Shown: positions 54,709-64,000 of the stretch, piece after piece
Numbering within the stretch: position 1 is the first letter of the stretch
How the letters are laid out: each line of letters opens with the position of its first letter
Origin: Earliella scabrosa
Taxonomy: Eukaryota > Basidiomycota > Agaricomycetes > Polyporales > Polyporaceae
DNA length: 64,000 nucleotides
Assembly: GCA_022605405.1 (NCBI GenBank)
Contig: JABYQQ010000002.1
Location: forward strand, 1,798,001-1,862,000
Reading direction: 5' to 3'
Made by a program: the position numbers and the translations under genes
The notes under the pieces: model-generated
The model's input: only the letters and a program-made list of their open reading frames with translations
Database searches by the model: none
Told to the model about the DNA's origin: nothing

Positions 54709-56655
54709 ATGTTCACCGGCACTGACGTGCATGTTTCGGACATTGCCTCACTGTGAGCCCTATCTCCTTCGATTGTAGGAGTACCGTCGCCGAGCTCATC
54801 CCTACTAGCTATCGAGGGTCATGCTGCGCCATCGCCGTCCTATGTAAGATGGCCATTCCAATCCACGTCCCCACTTGCACTGACACGCGCTGCTTTTGAA
54901 TAGCTTTTCTTGTCTATGACTGCATACTGTCCTTCCCAGAAGAGCTGTCATTGATATGGCTCTCGGAAAGCAGACGGACAATCGCTTCCTTCGTCTATTT
55001 CTTCATTCGCTATATCCCGATTCTCGACGGACTTATTTGTGTGACCACAATATACCCCCTTCCGTTGCTGGTGCGTCTCCCTGATACGTGTGCACGATAT
55101 GATGACGCTGACAGCACGTACTCACACTCCGCAGAGGTACTTCCCGTTACATAGCCATTGCTGCATTGGAAGACTCTAACGATCAATCCTAGCTGTCAAA
55201 CCATCACCTGGATCCATCGATTCCTGCCTGCAGTGCAGGAGTTGGCCGCTTCAAGTAAGTCACTGCCACGAGGTCTCCTGATAGTATTCCTGACGCAACA
55301 CCACAGCTTTCGCGACACTGCGAATATACGCTGTCTCGGATAGAAAGCGCTGGGTTGCTGCCATCGCATTTCTTCTTCTTCTCGTCCCTCCATCTATGGC
55401 TCTCGTAAGAGTAACACCACTACTTCCTCCCTCCGTGTGCTAATCGCCCCGCGTCGTAGATATGTGATATTAGCCTGGTCGACATCAAATATCTCCCCGA
55501 TCCCTTGGATTGTATCATGATCGTTCAGTCAAACGACTTGTTCGTGAGGTAAGCACTCCATATACCTCGATGTGCGTAACGCGATTCTAACTATGACGTC
55601 CTGAACATAGGCGTAAGTATCATCTTCCTCGCATGTCAGTCACAATCAATAACATTGCATCCAGTATCCATGATCTCCCGTGGCTGCTCCATTGCAGCAG
55701 ACCTCCTCGTCGCTGGCGTTACCTGGTTGAACGCCTACAAGGAACACAAGTTTCAGAAAGGTCTCAAGCTCCAGAACTCCATGCGCGATGTCATCCTTTA
55801 CGATGGTGAGCACTCCGGATGGACCCTCTTAATGAGTGCTGACACTGCCTTCAGGTAGTCTCTACTTCGTGTGCGTACCGTGAACAAATATTCAACAGAA
55901 CATGCATCTGAATACTAGGAACGTAGTATTCTCGCTATGCTCAACGTCATGCAGATCATATTTCTCAGGTTGAGAGTGAGTTCGATTTTTCATAAACATG
56001 GTTCCATTCATTCGGCGACTTCCTCTTACGCCCATCCCTGTCAGCTGAGGGACCCCTTCGTGATCACGAGCGACGTCACGCTCTTTACCACCCCGTACGT
56101 TTGCCATCAGCTTTCTTGGCTTCTGAGTCTTACTCCTGAACACGGGCTGGCAGGATCGCCTCTATTCTCGTGTCGCACTTCCTACTCGACCTCCGCCGTC
56201 TCAAGCACGCCCCGCACGCCCAAACACACCCCTCATTCATCAACTCCAACATCGCACACCTCAGCATGCCTATGCCGACCCTCGCAGATTGGAACGACAC
56301 CCGCCCCTCCTTTGTTGCATCCTTTAGTGGACCTGTGTACCCGGCTCCTTTCGATTTCGTCGACCCGGAGGACGAGCAGGATGCGAACGATGCTCTTCAA
56401 ACTCGGGCAGAGTATGCGTCCCACGCGGATATGTGTAACACGAGCGTAGTAGGGGACTCCAGCTCCTCGAACACGCTCCAGGAAAAGGGAGAGTCGATCC
56501 CCGGCGGACAGTGCCACAGCGACTATGACGGGATTACGACTGCGACGAACGTTAGCTGCTCTTCTTCCGAATTAAGGTGTTCCTTGATCTCAGTAGAAGC
56601 TTCCACACGGATTAGCACGGAGGTGTATATTTGCGGTGCGGATGTCATAGATTAG
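54709..56655 (+). CDS. DUF6533 membrane protein c
   Basis: Thirteen exons: 54709-54752, 54809-54843, 54904-55070, 55135-55136, 55193-55254, 55307-55404, 55460-55548, 55611-55612, 55665-55805, 55855-55870, 55927-55975, 56045-56094 and 56154-56655. They give 418 residues. Micro-exons are AG (fourth) and GC (eighth). Landmarks: VYDCILSFPEELSLIW, Ser-Cys-Gln, ATLRIYAVSDRKRWVAAIAF, LDCIMIVQSNDLFV, SIAADLLVAGVTW and AMLNVMQIIF. The soluble C-terminal tail is the longest of the four (about 165 residues; VDPEDEQDANDALQT and a Ser-rich end). Closest relative is gene d, 3 kb downstream in the same orientation. Function unknown. Confidence 0.88.
55135..55136 (+). other. 2-nt micro-exon (AG), first of DUF6533 gene c
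   Basis: Context CCGCAG|AG|GTACTT. Flanking introns are 64 and 56 nt; it makes the conserved Ser codon with the next exon. Confidence 0.8.
55611..55612 (+). other. 2-nt micro-exon (GC), second of DUF6533 gene c
   Basis: Context ACATAG|GC|GTAAGT. It completes an Arg codon and starts a Leu codon. Flanking introns are 62 and 52 nt. Confidence 0.8.
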
Positions 56656-56675
56656 ATACACCATAGGAGGTCTTA

Positions 56676-56821
56676 GGGCCTGTTCGGTAAAAAGATATGG
56701 GGAAAAGTAGGCCTACTTTCTGCCTTATATGGTATCCCCGGGACACGGATTTTATTTTTGCATACCATATAAGGCAGAAAGTAGGCCTACTTTTCCCCAT
56801 ATCTTTTTACCGAACAGGCCC
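56676..56821. mobile_element. 146-bp MITE, PIF/Harbinger (Tourist)-like
   Basis: Terminal inverted repeats of 60 bp (56676-56735 and 56762-56821) are perfect reverse complements around a 26-nt centre. The ends begin GGGCCTGTTCGG. The element is flanked by TTA on both sides (56673-56675 and 56822-56824), a 3-bp target duplication. TTA duplications and this terminus are typical of PIF/Harbinger-derived Tourist MITEs. It has no coding capacity and sits 20 bp after the stop codon of DUF6533 gene c, so its hairpin probably lies in that gene's 3' UTR. Perfect repeats imply recent insertion. Confidence 0.85.
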
Positions 56822-56824
56822 TTA

Positions 56825-57894
56825 GCCTTTCTTGCTAGTATTACTACGGTCAGCTTTTTCCGCTGAGGCGAGGGCGTCTAGATTACCAAATGGAGACTGA
56901 GCGACGCTCGGCAATGTCCGGGACACCTTAACTCTGGACCACCGCCATCCACAGCACCGACATCGGTGGTATGCCATCACGACACCGTTCTCTAATTTGT
57001 CATGTTATTTATACGCTTTTGCACTGCTTGAGCTGCGTGATAGGCCTAGGCGACACCACGACCACGATGCTCGGAACTTCAGACGGCCCCACTTGACTTC
57101 AAGTTCATGTCCAGGTATCAGGGAGCACTGATAGGTACACAGGTACGTTCATCGTGTCTCGGCTGATTGCCGCTAACTAATTGAAACTACTTTATAAGGA
57201 AGCTCACTTCGTGCTACATCCGAGCGAGATGCCAGAATAACAGACGGAGTCTGAAGGCAGTGTCGATCGACGGCACTCTCGGAGCCCGAGGCGTTGGTTC
57301 CACAGGACCAGCAGCATGTGGACACAGAAGCATGATTTACATCTGCTTTGACACAGACATGCAAGGGTCTCCGCCTGTGCCGAAACCCAAACATCGAGTC
57401 TGTTCCTGTACCCTCGAACGTTCCCACACGGGCACTGCAGGCACTAATCACGAAGCTCCATCCAGAATCCAGATGTGACCTGCGATAGCGTTATTCGATG
57501 ACTCCAACTACCTCTCGTCACGAACTCACCTCACACCAAGGCGATATGTGGGTGTCTCTTCCAACGACGAGCGCACCATATGGTGAGGAGGTACTTAACT
57601 GTAATCAGGGTTCAGGAGTGGCCGCGACCTTCTATCACTGTCATGGACAATCTGCAGTGCGCTGAGGTCCATTCTACGTTGCTTCTGAGAAGATCCGGAT
57701 GCTATCACCGGTCACCATACACCTGTCTAACTATCTGGAGTGGCAAGCCGGTTTATGACAATATCATATTCCTCCATTCGTGACGGCAGACGCAGTCCTG
57801 TTCCAGCTATATAGGTGCGACTGGATGAGCACCTCATACGGCTCATCAAGCCTACACTAGTACGGCGACCCCCTCCAAACACCTCTCTCCGATC
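56825..57894. other. Intergenic, nothing recognised
   Basis: A TATA-like CTATATAGG near 57807 lies about 88 bp before DUF6533 gene d. No supported gene. Confidence 0.4.
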
Positions 57895-59683
57895 ATGTTC
57901 AACCCATCTGAAGTCCACGCTGCCGAGTTGGAGTCCCTGTGAAGTTATCCTCCATCGTGTGTCTTTGAAATACAGCTCATAGTGGCGTCTTTCAGCTATC
58001 GAGGGGCATGCTGCGCTGTCGCGGCGCTCTGTGAGTAGAGCTGTTGTGTATGCGTGAGCATCAACCGATACTATCATTATTTGCAGCTTTCCTCCTCTAC
58101 GACTGGATGGCCTCGCTACCGGACGAGCTCACCCTGATCTGGTTTTCTGAGAATAGGCGCACCATCTGCTCGTTGGTCTACTTCCTCACACGCTACACAC
58201 CCATAATGGATGGAGTCATCTGTATCCTCACCATTAACGACCTCTCATGGCTGGTACGTAACTCCCACACATCAAAGGGCATCGGGTGTCGACTGACGGT
58301 CTCTTACAGAGGTATCATCGTGCCAAATTATATCAATAGAATCGTGTAGAACTGACCTCGCATACCTACTCGCAGTTGTCAAAGCATCACCTGGATGCAC
58401 AGACTCCTTCCTGTACTGCAGGAGTTCGCTTCGTCGAGTGAGTAGTACATATCAACCTCCTCCGAGCACGCACCAACTACGATGTCGTATTACAGCCTTT
58501 GCCACACTGCGGATTTATGCTATCTCGGACAGGAATCGCACCATCGCCGCGGTTGCCTTTCTACTTCTGCTAGTCCCTCCCTCGATGGCCCTGGTAAGTG
58601 AGCTGGAGCTTTGCCTCTTCGGAACTTCATAACTAGTGAGCACTCATGCAATCACTGCAGATCTATGAAATAAGCATGGTCGAAATCAGGCACCTCCCTG
58701 CCCCTTTGAACTGCATTTTGTTCGTCACATCGAGCGACCTCTTCGTAAAGTAGGTGCTTCCTTCCCCACATACATATACATGTATGTCTGACTCGGACTG
58801 ACTGCCATTGTTCCAGACGTGAGCACCATATACACTCACGGACGGCGTGACCGAATAACTCGTGTTGACCCACTTCGTTTCCCCACTAGTGGCGACGACG
58901 TCCCGATGCTGCGCAATCGCCGCAGACCTACTTGTTGCCGGAGTCACCTTCTGGAACGCATACCAGGAGCGCATGATGCACCAAGATCTGAAGTTCAGAA
59001 GCTCGATGCGGAATGTCATCTTCTACGATGGTGAGTGATCATAATTTGCTAATCCTAGTTCTGCGCGTCTGACATTTGCACGCAGGCAGCCTCTACTTCG
59101 TGTAAGCCGTGAACACTCATGCCGCCACAGACCGAGCTCATGCCAGTCTACGATTGCAGAGTTCTCGCCATACTCAACGTCCTGCAGATCGTCTTCTACC
59201 ACATCAGGGTGAGAGCCGCACCAGTTCGTTCAGCGTTCTATATCACAGCTAACTTCGCATCAGCTAAAATCCCCCTTCGTGATCACAGCCGACATCACCC
59301 TCTTCGCCAATCCGTGAGTACCTCCTCACCAGTGGACATGCTGTTGCTCAATGATACCACCCGTTCCATGCAGAATTGCGTCCATCCTAGTCTCGCACTT
59401 CCTTCTCAACCTCCGTCGTGTCAACCACCGCTCGCCCACACAGACGACGCCGTCCTTCGTTAACTCGCAGCTCGCGATGCCCATGCCCGCGCTCGCCGAG
59501 ATCCGAACGATGCCCTCCTTTGTCGCGTCGTTCAGAGGGCCAGTATGCTCAGCATCTGATCACCCCGACTCGGACGAGGATTCGGAGGGTGAAAGTCGAC
59601 GATCAGGAGAGAGTACGCTGCATGAGCGCGACGAGGTCGGAGTATGCGCAAGCAACCCCGGCAGCGACACCTGGTCGAGGTGA
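57895..59683 (+). CDS. DUF6533 membrane protein d
   Basis: Thirteen exons: 57895-57938, 57996-58030, 58087-58253, 58310-58311, 58376-58437, 58496-58593, 58661-58749, 58817-58818, 58890-59030, 59086-59101, 59160-59208, 59264-59313 and 59374-59683. They give 354 residues. Micro-exons are AG (fourth) and AC (eighth). Exon lengths equal those of gene c at every internal exon. Landmarks: LYDWMASLPDELTLIW, Ser-Cys-Gln, ATLRIYAISDRNRTIAAVAF, LNCILFVTSSDLFV, AIAADLLVAGVTFWNAY, AILNVLQIVFYH and VSHFLLNLRRVNH, then an acidic tail (DHPDSDEDSEGESR). It is a tandem duplicate of gene c; function unknown. Confidence 0.88.
58310..58311 (+). other. 2-nt micro-exon (AG), first of DUF6533 gene d
   Basis: Context TTACAG|AG|GTATCA. 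Flanking introns are 56 and 64 nt; it makes the conserved Ser codon (AGT) with the next exon. Confidence 0.8.
58817..58818 (+). other. 2-nt micro-exon (AC), second of DUF6533 gene d
   Basis: Context TTCCAG|AC|GTGAGC. It completes a Lys codon and starts a Leu codon. Flanking introns are 67 and 71 nt. Confidence 0.8.
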
Positions 59684-60044
59684 GGTTGTGGGTGGGGTTG
59701 AAGTCGTCTAGTCTATTAGATGATCAATATTGTGAGCTGGGGTCCTCCGTTAAAATCACGTAGCGATGCAAAGCAATGCCATGGATACATTGAGTGATAT
59801 GCCTCCCATTTCGTCAGTGAGTCATTCGGACTCGTACTCCATCTCCCTACCTCTACATCATCGCCAAGCCCATGCGTCTCAATTCTCCCGAACGCTGCAT
59901 GCATGTTGTGTCACAAAAATGCGAGGGGTCGAGGTACACGTGGAGTCTTGGATGTCCGCGGAGGGCTCGCGACGACGTCGATTGCGAACTCGACGGCAAG
60001 CTAAGGTCACCACCAGAGCTGCCATACGGAGACTGAGGATAGGG
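59684..60044. other. Convergent intergenic spacer
   Basis: The 3' ends of DUF6533 gene d and the ABC transporter face each other; nothing recognised. Confidence 0.5.
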
Positions 60045-63000
60045 TCATGCCCTGATCTCCTGAGGCTGGACCATCTCCTCCCGCGCATCTTCGATGGCCG
60101 AAGTAGCCTGCGGTGGTGGGGGAAGAACCGCATTAGGGTTCTCGCCAGCAGCAGCATTCAGCTGCGCTGCCATCAAATGCCGAAACCTGGAGCCCTCCTT
60201 GTTGACCTATAGCGTCGAGGAGTCAGCGTCGCCCTCTCATCCCAAACACGCTCCCATAGGTACACAGGGCTGAAGGAGCAACTCACCAGCTGCCTATAAG
60301 TCCCCGACTCGACAATCTTCCCGTCCTCGAGCACTACGATGCGCTCCGCACGCGCGATCGTCGACAGCCGGTGCGCGACGATCAGGCACGTCGTTTGCCT
60401 CGAGCGCAAGATCTTGTCAATGGCGTCGTTCACCCGGTGCTCCGATGTCGCGTCCAGCGAGCTCGTCGCCTCGTCCAGCGCAAGGATCGCGGGCTTCTTG
60501 AGCAGCGCGCGCGCGATGGCTAGCCGTTGTCGCTGTCCACCGCTCAGGCTTGTGCGTCCGACTGCAAACATACACGACGCAAGGCGATGTCAAGCTCAGA
60601 GTGTAGGGGGACAGAGGGAGGGAGAGGACCCACTCTCAGTGTCGAACCCATGTGGCATGCCCCATACGAACTCGCAGTTGGCTTGACGGGCGGCAGCCTC
60701 GATCTGCTCGCGCGTTGCCTCAGGGTTTCCATATGCGATGTTCGACGCAATGGTCCCACTGAAGAGAATCGGATCCTGAACGGCGTTAGAGCAGTGTTAT
60801 GTGATACAATGCAGATGAGCTTACTTGGGGAACCACACCGATGATATGACGCCACGAAGACGGCTTGAACTCGCGGATGTCTGATAAAACTACGGTTAGA
60901 ACACTACCCATGCGATTGGGAGGCCCTATGCGCACCTTGGCCATCGAAAGTCACCTTGCCCTTGATTGGGTCATAGTACCGCATGAGAAGCGCGTTGATG
61001 GAGCTCTTCCCGCTACCGCTCTGACCTCTGTTCCACACCAACTCGTAAGTCAGCTGCGCCTCGTACGCGAATCAACTATGACACTTACACGATAGCGACG
61101 CTCTCGCCCACGCCGACCTCGAGGTTCAGGTCCTTCAGAATCAGCACATTCCGCCTGCTCGGGTACTCGAACCACACATGCTCGAAGCGTATCACGCCCC
61201 GGCGCGAAGGGTCGACCTCCACACCCGTGTCAGGCGGGATTGCCGGCTGACGGTCGAGCAGGTCGAAAATCCGCACTCCCGCGCCGATGCCGCGCATGAT
61301 CGAAGACTGAATGGTTGTCCGCCGGTATGAAGTGAACCGTTGGTCCGCATATAGGTGCACACAGGCGTATACAAGGGCATGTGACCAGGCGACGGGAGTG
61401 CAAGCATGGAATGGTGGACGCAGGTGGAGTTGACGGATGAATGGAAGAGAACCGGGTCAATGCGTCAGGCACTTGACACAAGGGAGAAGACACGCACGAA
61501 GAAGGATCTGTGCGAACATAGATGTGAGTTGTTTAGCGATCAGCAGGGAAAGGAGGGCCCTACGTGAGCATTTGAAGCCCGTTTCCGACGTAAACGGTGT
61601 ACAGCAGGAGACTCGTCAGGTCGCCCATAGAGATCGTTCCTCTGCTCACAAGGGTTCCACCTGCAGCAATATTAGCATATATGCATGTCCGCGAATGATA
61701 GAGAACGGACCATAGCCCAGTAGAGCAAGCAGTGTAACGTTCCCACTCCATCCGGTCGCACCGAAGAAAATACCGCTCGCGATGGCCTCCTTCCGCGCAA
61801 GCGTAAGGACCGTGTTAACCTTCTCATGGAATTTGCCCTCTTCTTGCTTCGCAGAGTTGAAGGCCTGCACCGTTCGTAGAGCCGAGAGTGCCTCCTGTGC
61901 AACCTTGGTCATGTCGCCGAGGGCTTCCTGTGTACGATTCGACAGCTTCTTCAGGTAGCGTCCGTAGAATACCTGACGAGGACATATGAAAGGGATTGCA
62001 TGCGGGGAATTGTTGAAGGACTTACCGCACCAAGAGACACCGGAGGGACGACCGTGAGCATGAGGAGCGTCAGCTGTGGTGAGATGTAGAACATCGCGCC
62101 CACTGCGCAAGGAATTAGACATGGATAGGAGTCAGAGAGAGCGGTCACGCACAGCCAACTGACGCCATCACAACTGACCGAAGACCGTCCGAGAGGTTTT
62201 GAGTTACGCTGAAGGAGACAGAGGTTGAGCCGCACTAGACACCCAGCGGAGGTATATCTGTCTGACACCAACGAGCGAGTTGCTCACCTCTCACCGACGA
62301 TACTTGAGTCCACGCTAAGCCTGCTGAGAACATCTCCCTCGCCCTTCTCCACGAACTCCACCTCTTGTCGTAGAGCCGCCGCATACGTCCGTTCCCGCAG
62401 CCGTGCGACTATTCGCTGACCTGTATTGCAGGTCAGTGTGTCAAATTCACGCGGATGCACCGGTCCACCGAGAGAGGATATCGCGTACCCGACAGTCGCA
62501 TGAGCATAGCGCGCCCCGCATTCGCAGTGGCACCGGCTGTGAAGAGCACCAGAAGGATGGCTGAGGCTTGTCCTAACGATAGTCCGAACGGTATTTGCTA
62601 TGAGTATGCAGCCCATGAGCAAGCGTGCATCAGGGGGGGTTCGCAAAGGTGATACTAGCGCATACATCCAGCCAGTAGGTGCAAAAAGGACACTCACCGG
62701 GTTCGTACTCGAGAAGTAGTCGATCAGCTTCCCAATTGTGAACGGCACGCTCATCGACACCGCGCTCGACATGAGAAGTAGACCGATCGCCATTCCCAAC
62801 GGCTTCTTCTCTGGCAGGGCGAGCGCAACGATCTTCCGGAACGATGACGCGCTCTTCGTCGAGTCCTGCGCGTTTGAAGGCAGGAACCGGCTCCATAGGG
62901 ACTTCTTCGTTGTCGACGGGGCAGACTTGGATCTATTCGAAGTCGGGGATGTTGAGGAGGATGTTGAGGAGGATGTTGAGGAGGATGATGAGGGTGTCGA

Positions 63001-63216
63001 GACCGTCGTCGAGTCGGAAGGTGGTGACCGCGCGGGCGTCGACGAGGAGAAATGTCTCCGCCCACGGGTGAACGAGAGTAGTCGGATGCTCGGAGCCGGA
63101 TGACGTGCTGCAAGTGGGCATGGTGGACTTGAGACGTGTCGGGCGAGCCCGAGCCGCGCCGCTGTTGGCGGGCGGAGAGCGGGCGCGACGAGGACGTGCA
63201 CGCGGAGTGCGAGCAT
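60045..63216 (-). CDS. MDL1: Mitochondrial ABC half-transporter, Mdl1/ABCB10 type
   Basis: Fourteen exons: 62698-63216, 62489-62597, 62288-62420, 62153-62208, 62026-62102, 61711-61972, 61564-61660, 61498-61507 (10 nt), 61089-61306, 60936-61027, 60825-60880, 60634-60775, 60287-60561 and 60045-60206. All are in phase and give 735 residues. The N-terminus is an Arg-rich, acid-poor mitochondrial presequence, then a Ser/Thr tract coded by 12-bp DNA repeats. The membrane domain includes [40 protein letters not shown] and [15 protein letters not shown]. The ATPase domain has Walker [11 protein letters not shown]-loop [11 protein letters not shown], signature LSGGQRQR, Walker [14 protein letters not shown] and H-loop VAHR. 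In yeast Mdl1 exports peptides from the matrix. All catalytic motifs are intact. The 10-nt exon (SFF, joining LTSFF to SSIMRG) is needed to keep the family sequence. Confidence 0.93.
62948..62993. repeat. 12-bp tandem repeat inside the ABC transporter presequence
   Basis: GAGGAGGATGTT units repeated three times with a diverged fourth; on the coding strand they encode Ser-Ser-Ser-Thr-type repeats, so length could vary between strains without frameshift. Confidence 0.8.
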
Positions 63217-63494
63217 CGTCGTCGGCGTCGTGGAGGACGTTAGGGTGGGAAGACAAGGCGGGGAGCTTGAGAACGAGCTGCGTGGAGGGGTCGACGAATG
63301 CGCGCGTCATGGAAGACGCGCACGTGGTATGTCATCACTCCCACGTGAGACGCGTCTCTGCACGCGTCATGCTCCCGGCCGGCGGCAGCCTCAGGACTCG
63401 ACAGCGGTATCGTCATGCAAGAGAGGGGAGTTACAGCGTGTGGTCCTAACGTGTTATGCAAAGAGTTGAACTGAAGAGACGGTGCCCGCGCAAC

Positions 63495-64000
63495 CTACTT
63501 CCTCAACCTTTCCCATATCCTCCGCACCCAGCCATGTTCTACCTTCGCGGGTTGCTCGATCATGGGCTCAGGCTTGACAAACCTGTGTTGCAGGGCTTCC
63601 CTCCAAGCCGCTTCTTGTGGCTTCAAAATCCACTTCTCAACCCCCGCCAGCATCCCCTTCTCCAGCGCACGAAGCGCGAGTGCCTCGCGCTTCCAGAGCC
63701 CCTCCGTCAACACCGCCAGCGGCCCTACATGATCTGGACGTGCCAATTCCTGGCTTGTCTGATTCTCTTCATCCTTTTCGCGCCTGCCCGTGGTATCCTG
63801 GGCGATGGGTCGTCTTCGCAGCATACGGTTCGCCATCACAACGTCTGTGAGCAGCCGATCCCCCACGATGACCAGTTCGTCGTCTCGGACAGGGCGAGGG
63901 AGTGACGCAAAGTATGCGCGGATACTCTTGATGCACGAGTATGACGGCTTGAGAGAGGTATGTCGTAGGACCGGCGCAGAGAGATGGTACGTTACGGACT
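63495..64000 (-). CDS. GEP4: Gep4-like mitochondrial PGP phosphatase, C-terminal part
   Basis: Only the 3' end is in the window. The coding strand reads PSYSCIKSIRAYFASL, then ELVIVGDRLLTDVVMANRM (the HAD-type GDRxxTDxxxxN block), a 30-residue charged insert (RRREKDEENQTSQE region), GPLAVLTEGLWKRE and a helical tail ending WVRRIWERLRK at 63495. This is the C-terminal half of the PGP-phosphatase family (yeast Gep4), which dephosphorylates phosphatidylglycerophosphate in mitochondrial cardiolipin synthesis. An acceptor-like CTCAAG near 63955 may mark an exon start. It is transcribed towards the ABC transporter gene on the same strand, 278 bp away. Confidence 0.8.
   Translation of the reverse strand, partial: SVTYHLSAPVLRHTSLKPSYSCIKSIRAYFASLPRPVRDDELVIVGDRLLTDVVMANRMLRRRPIAQDTTGRREKDEENQTSQELARPDHVGPLAVLTEGLWKREALALRALEKGMLAGVEKWILKPQEAAWREALQHRFVKPEPMIEQPAKVEHGWVRRIWERLRK

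Noticed and set aside
56676..56821. Palindrome considered as a transcription terminator
   Set aside because: Perfect 60-bp arms with a 3-bp TTA target duplication fit a MITE; intrinsic hairpin terminators are bacterial features.

Overview
The window is nuclear DNA of a filamentous basidiomycete, most likely an Agaricomycete of the polypore kind. The grounds are multi-exon genes with 45-70 nt GT-AG introns, lineage-typical families (DUF6533 membrane proteins, F-box-like proteins, Kre6/Skn1-type GH16) and no operons. All gene models were spliced by hand: every junction quoted was checked for GT/GC-AG ends and reading phase, but none has transcript support.

Layout. 0-12.3 kb is an accessory stretch: a neutral ceramidase running off the left end whose 5' part looks decayed, two intact F-box-like genes with scrambled F-box relics between them, a foldback repeat, and two copies (one intact-looking, one dead) of a family with a PD-(D/E)XK-nuclease-like motif. 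13.3-28.5 kb is a rearranged cluster: five intact genes for a secreted 12-cysteine protein, one on the minus strand and four in tandem on the plus strand, sitting in a large diverged inverted duplication that also carries two more nuclease-like relics. Between the arms lie the ketopantoate hydroxymethyltransferase gene (panB) and a tRNA-Thr(CGT). Relics of panB and of the coiled-coil gene at 29.2 kb show that flanking genes were copied along with the cluster.

29-36 kb and 40-50 kb are mostly conserved genes: a coiled-coil protein, an NFKBIL1/J-domain-like protein, a Kre6/Skn1 beta-glucan assembly protein, N-acetylglucosamine-6-phosphate deacetylase, NMN adenylyltransferase, and a large disordered protein with KEN boxes and an AT-hook. 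50-60 kb holds three DUF6533 membrane-protein genes (a fourth lies at 36.8-38.6 kb), a YCII-domain protein and a 146-bp MITE. 60-64 kb has a mitochondrial Mdl1-type ABC half-transporter and the 3' end of a Gep4-like mitochondrial phosphatase, both pointing left.

The most striking observation is that all four DUF6533 paralogues can be read only if each contains two separate 2-nucleotide exons, at identical places in an identical 13-exon architecture. Other notable points are three introns of 0.76-1.1 kb among otherwise ~55-nt introns, a 10-nt exon in the ABC transporter gene, and a MITE with perfect 60-bp terminal inverted repeats.
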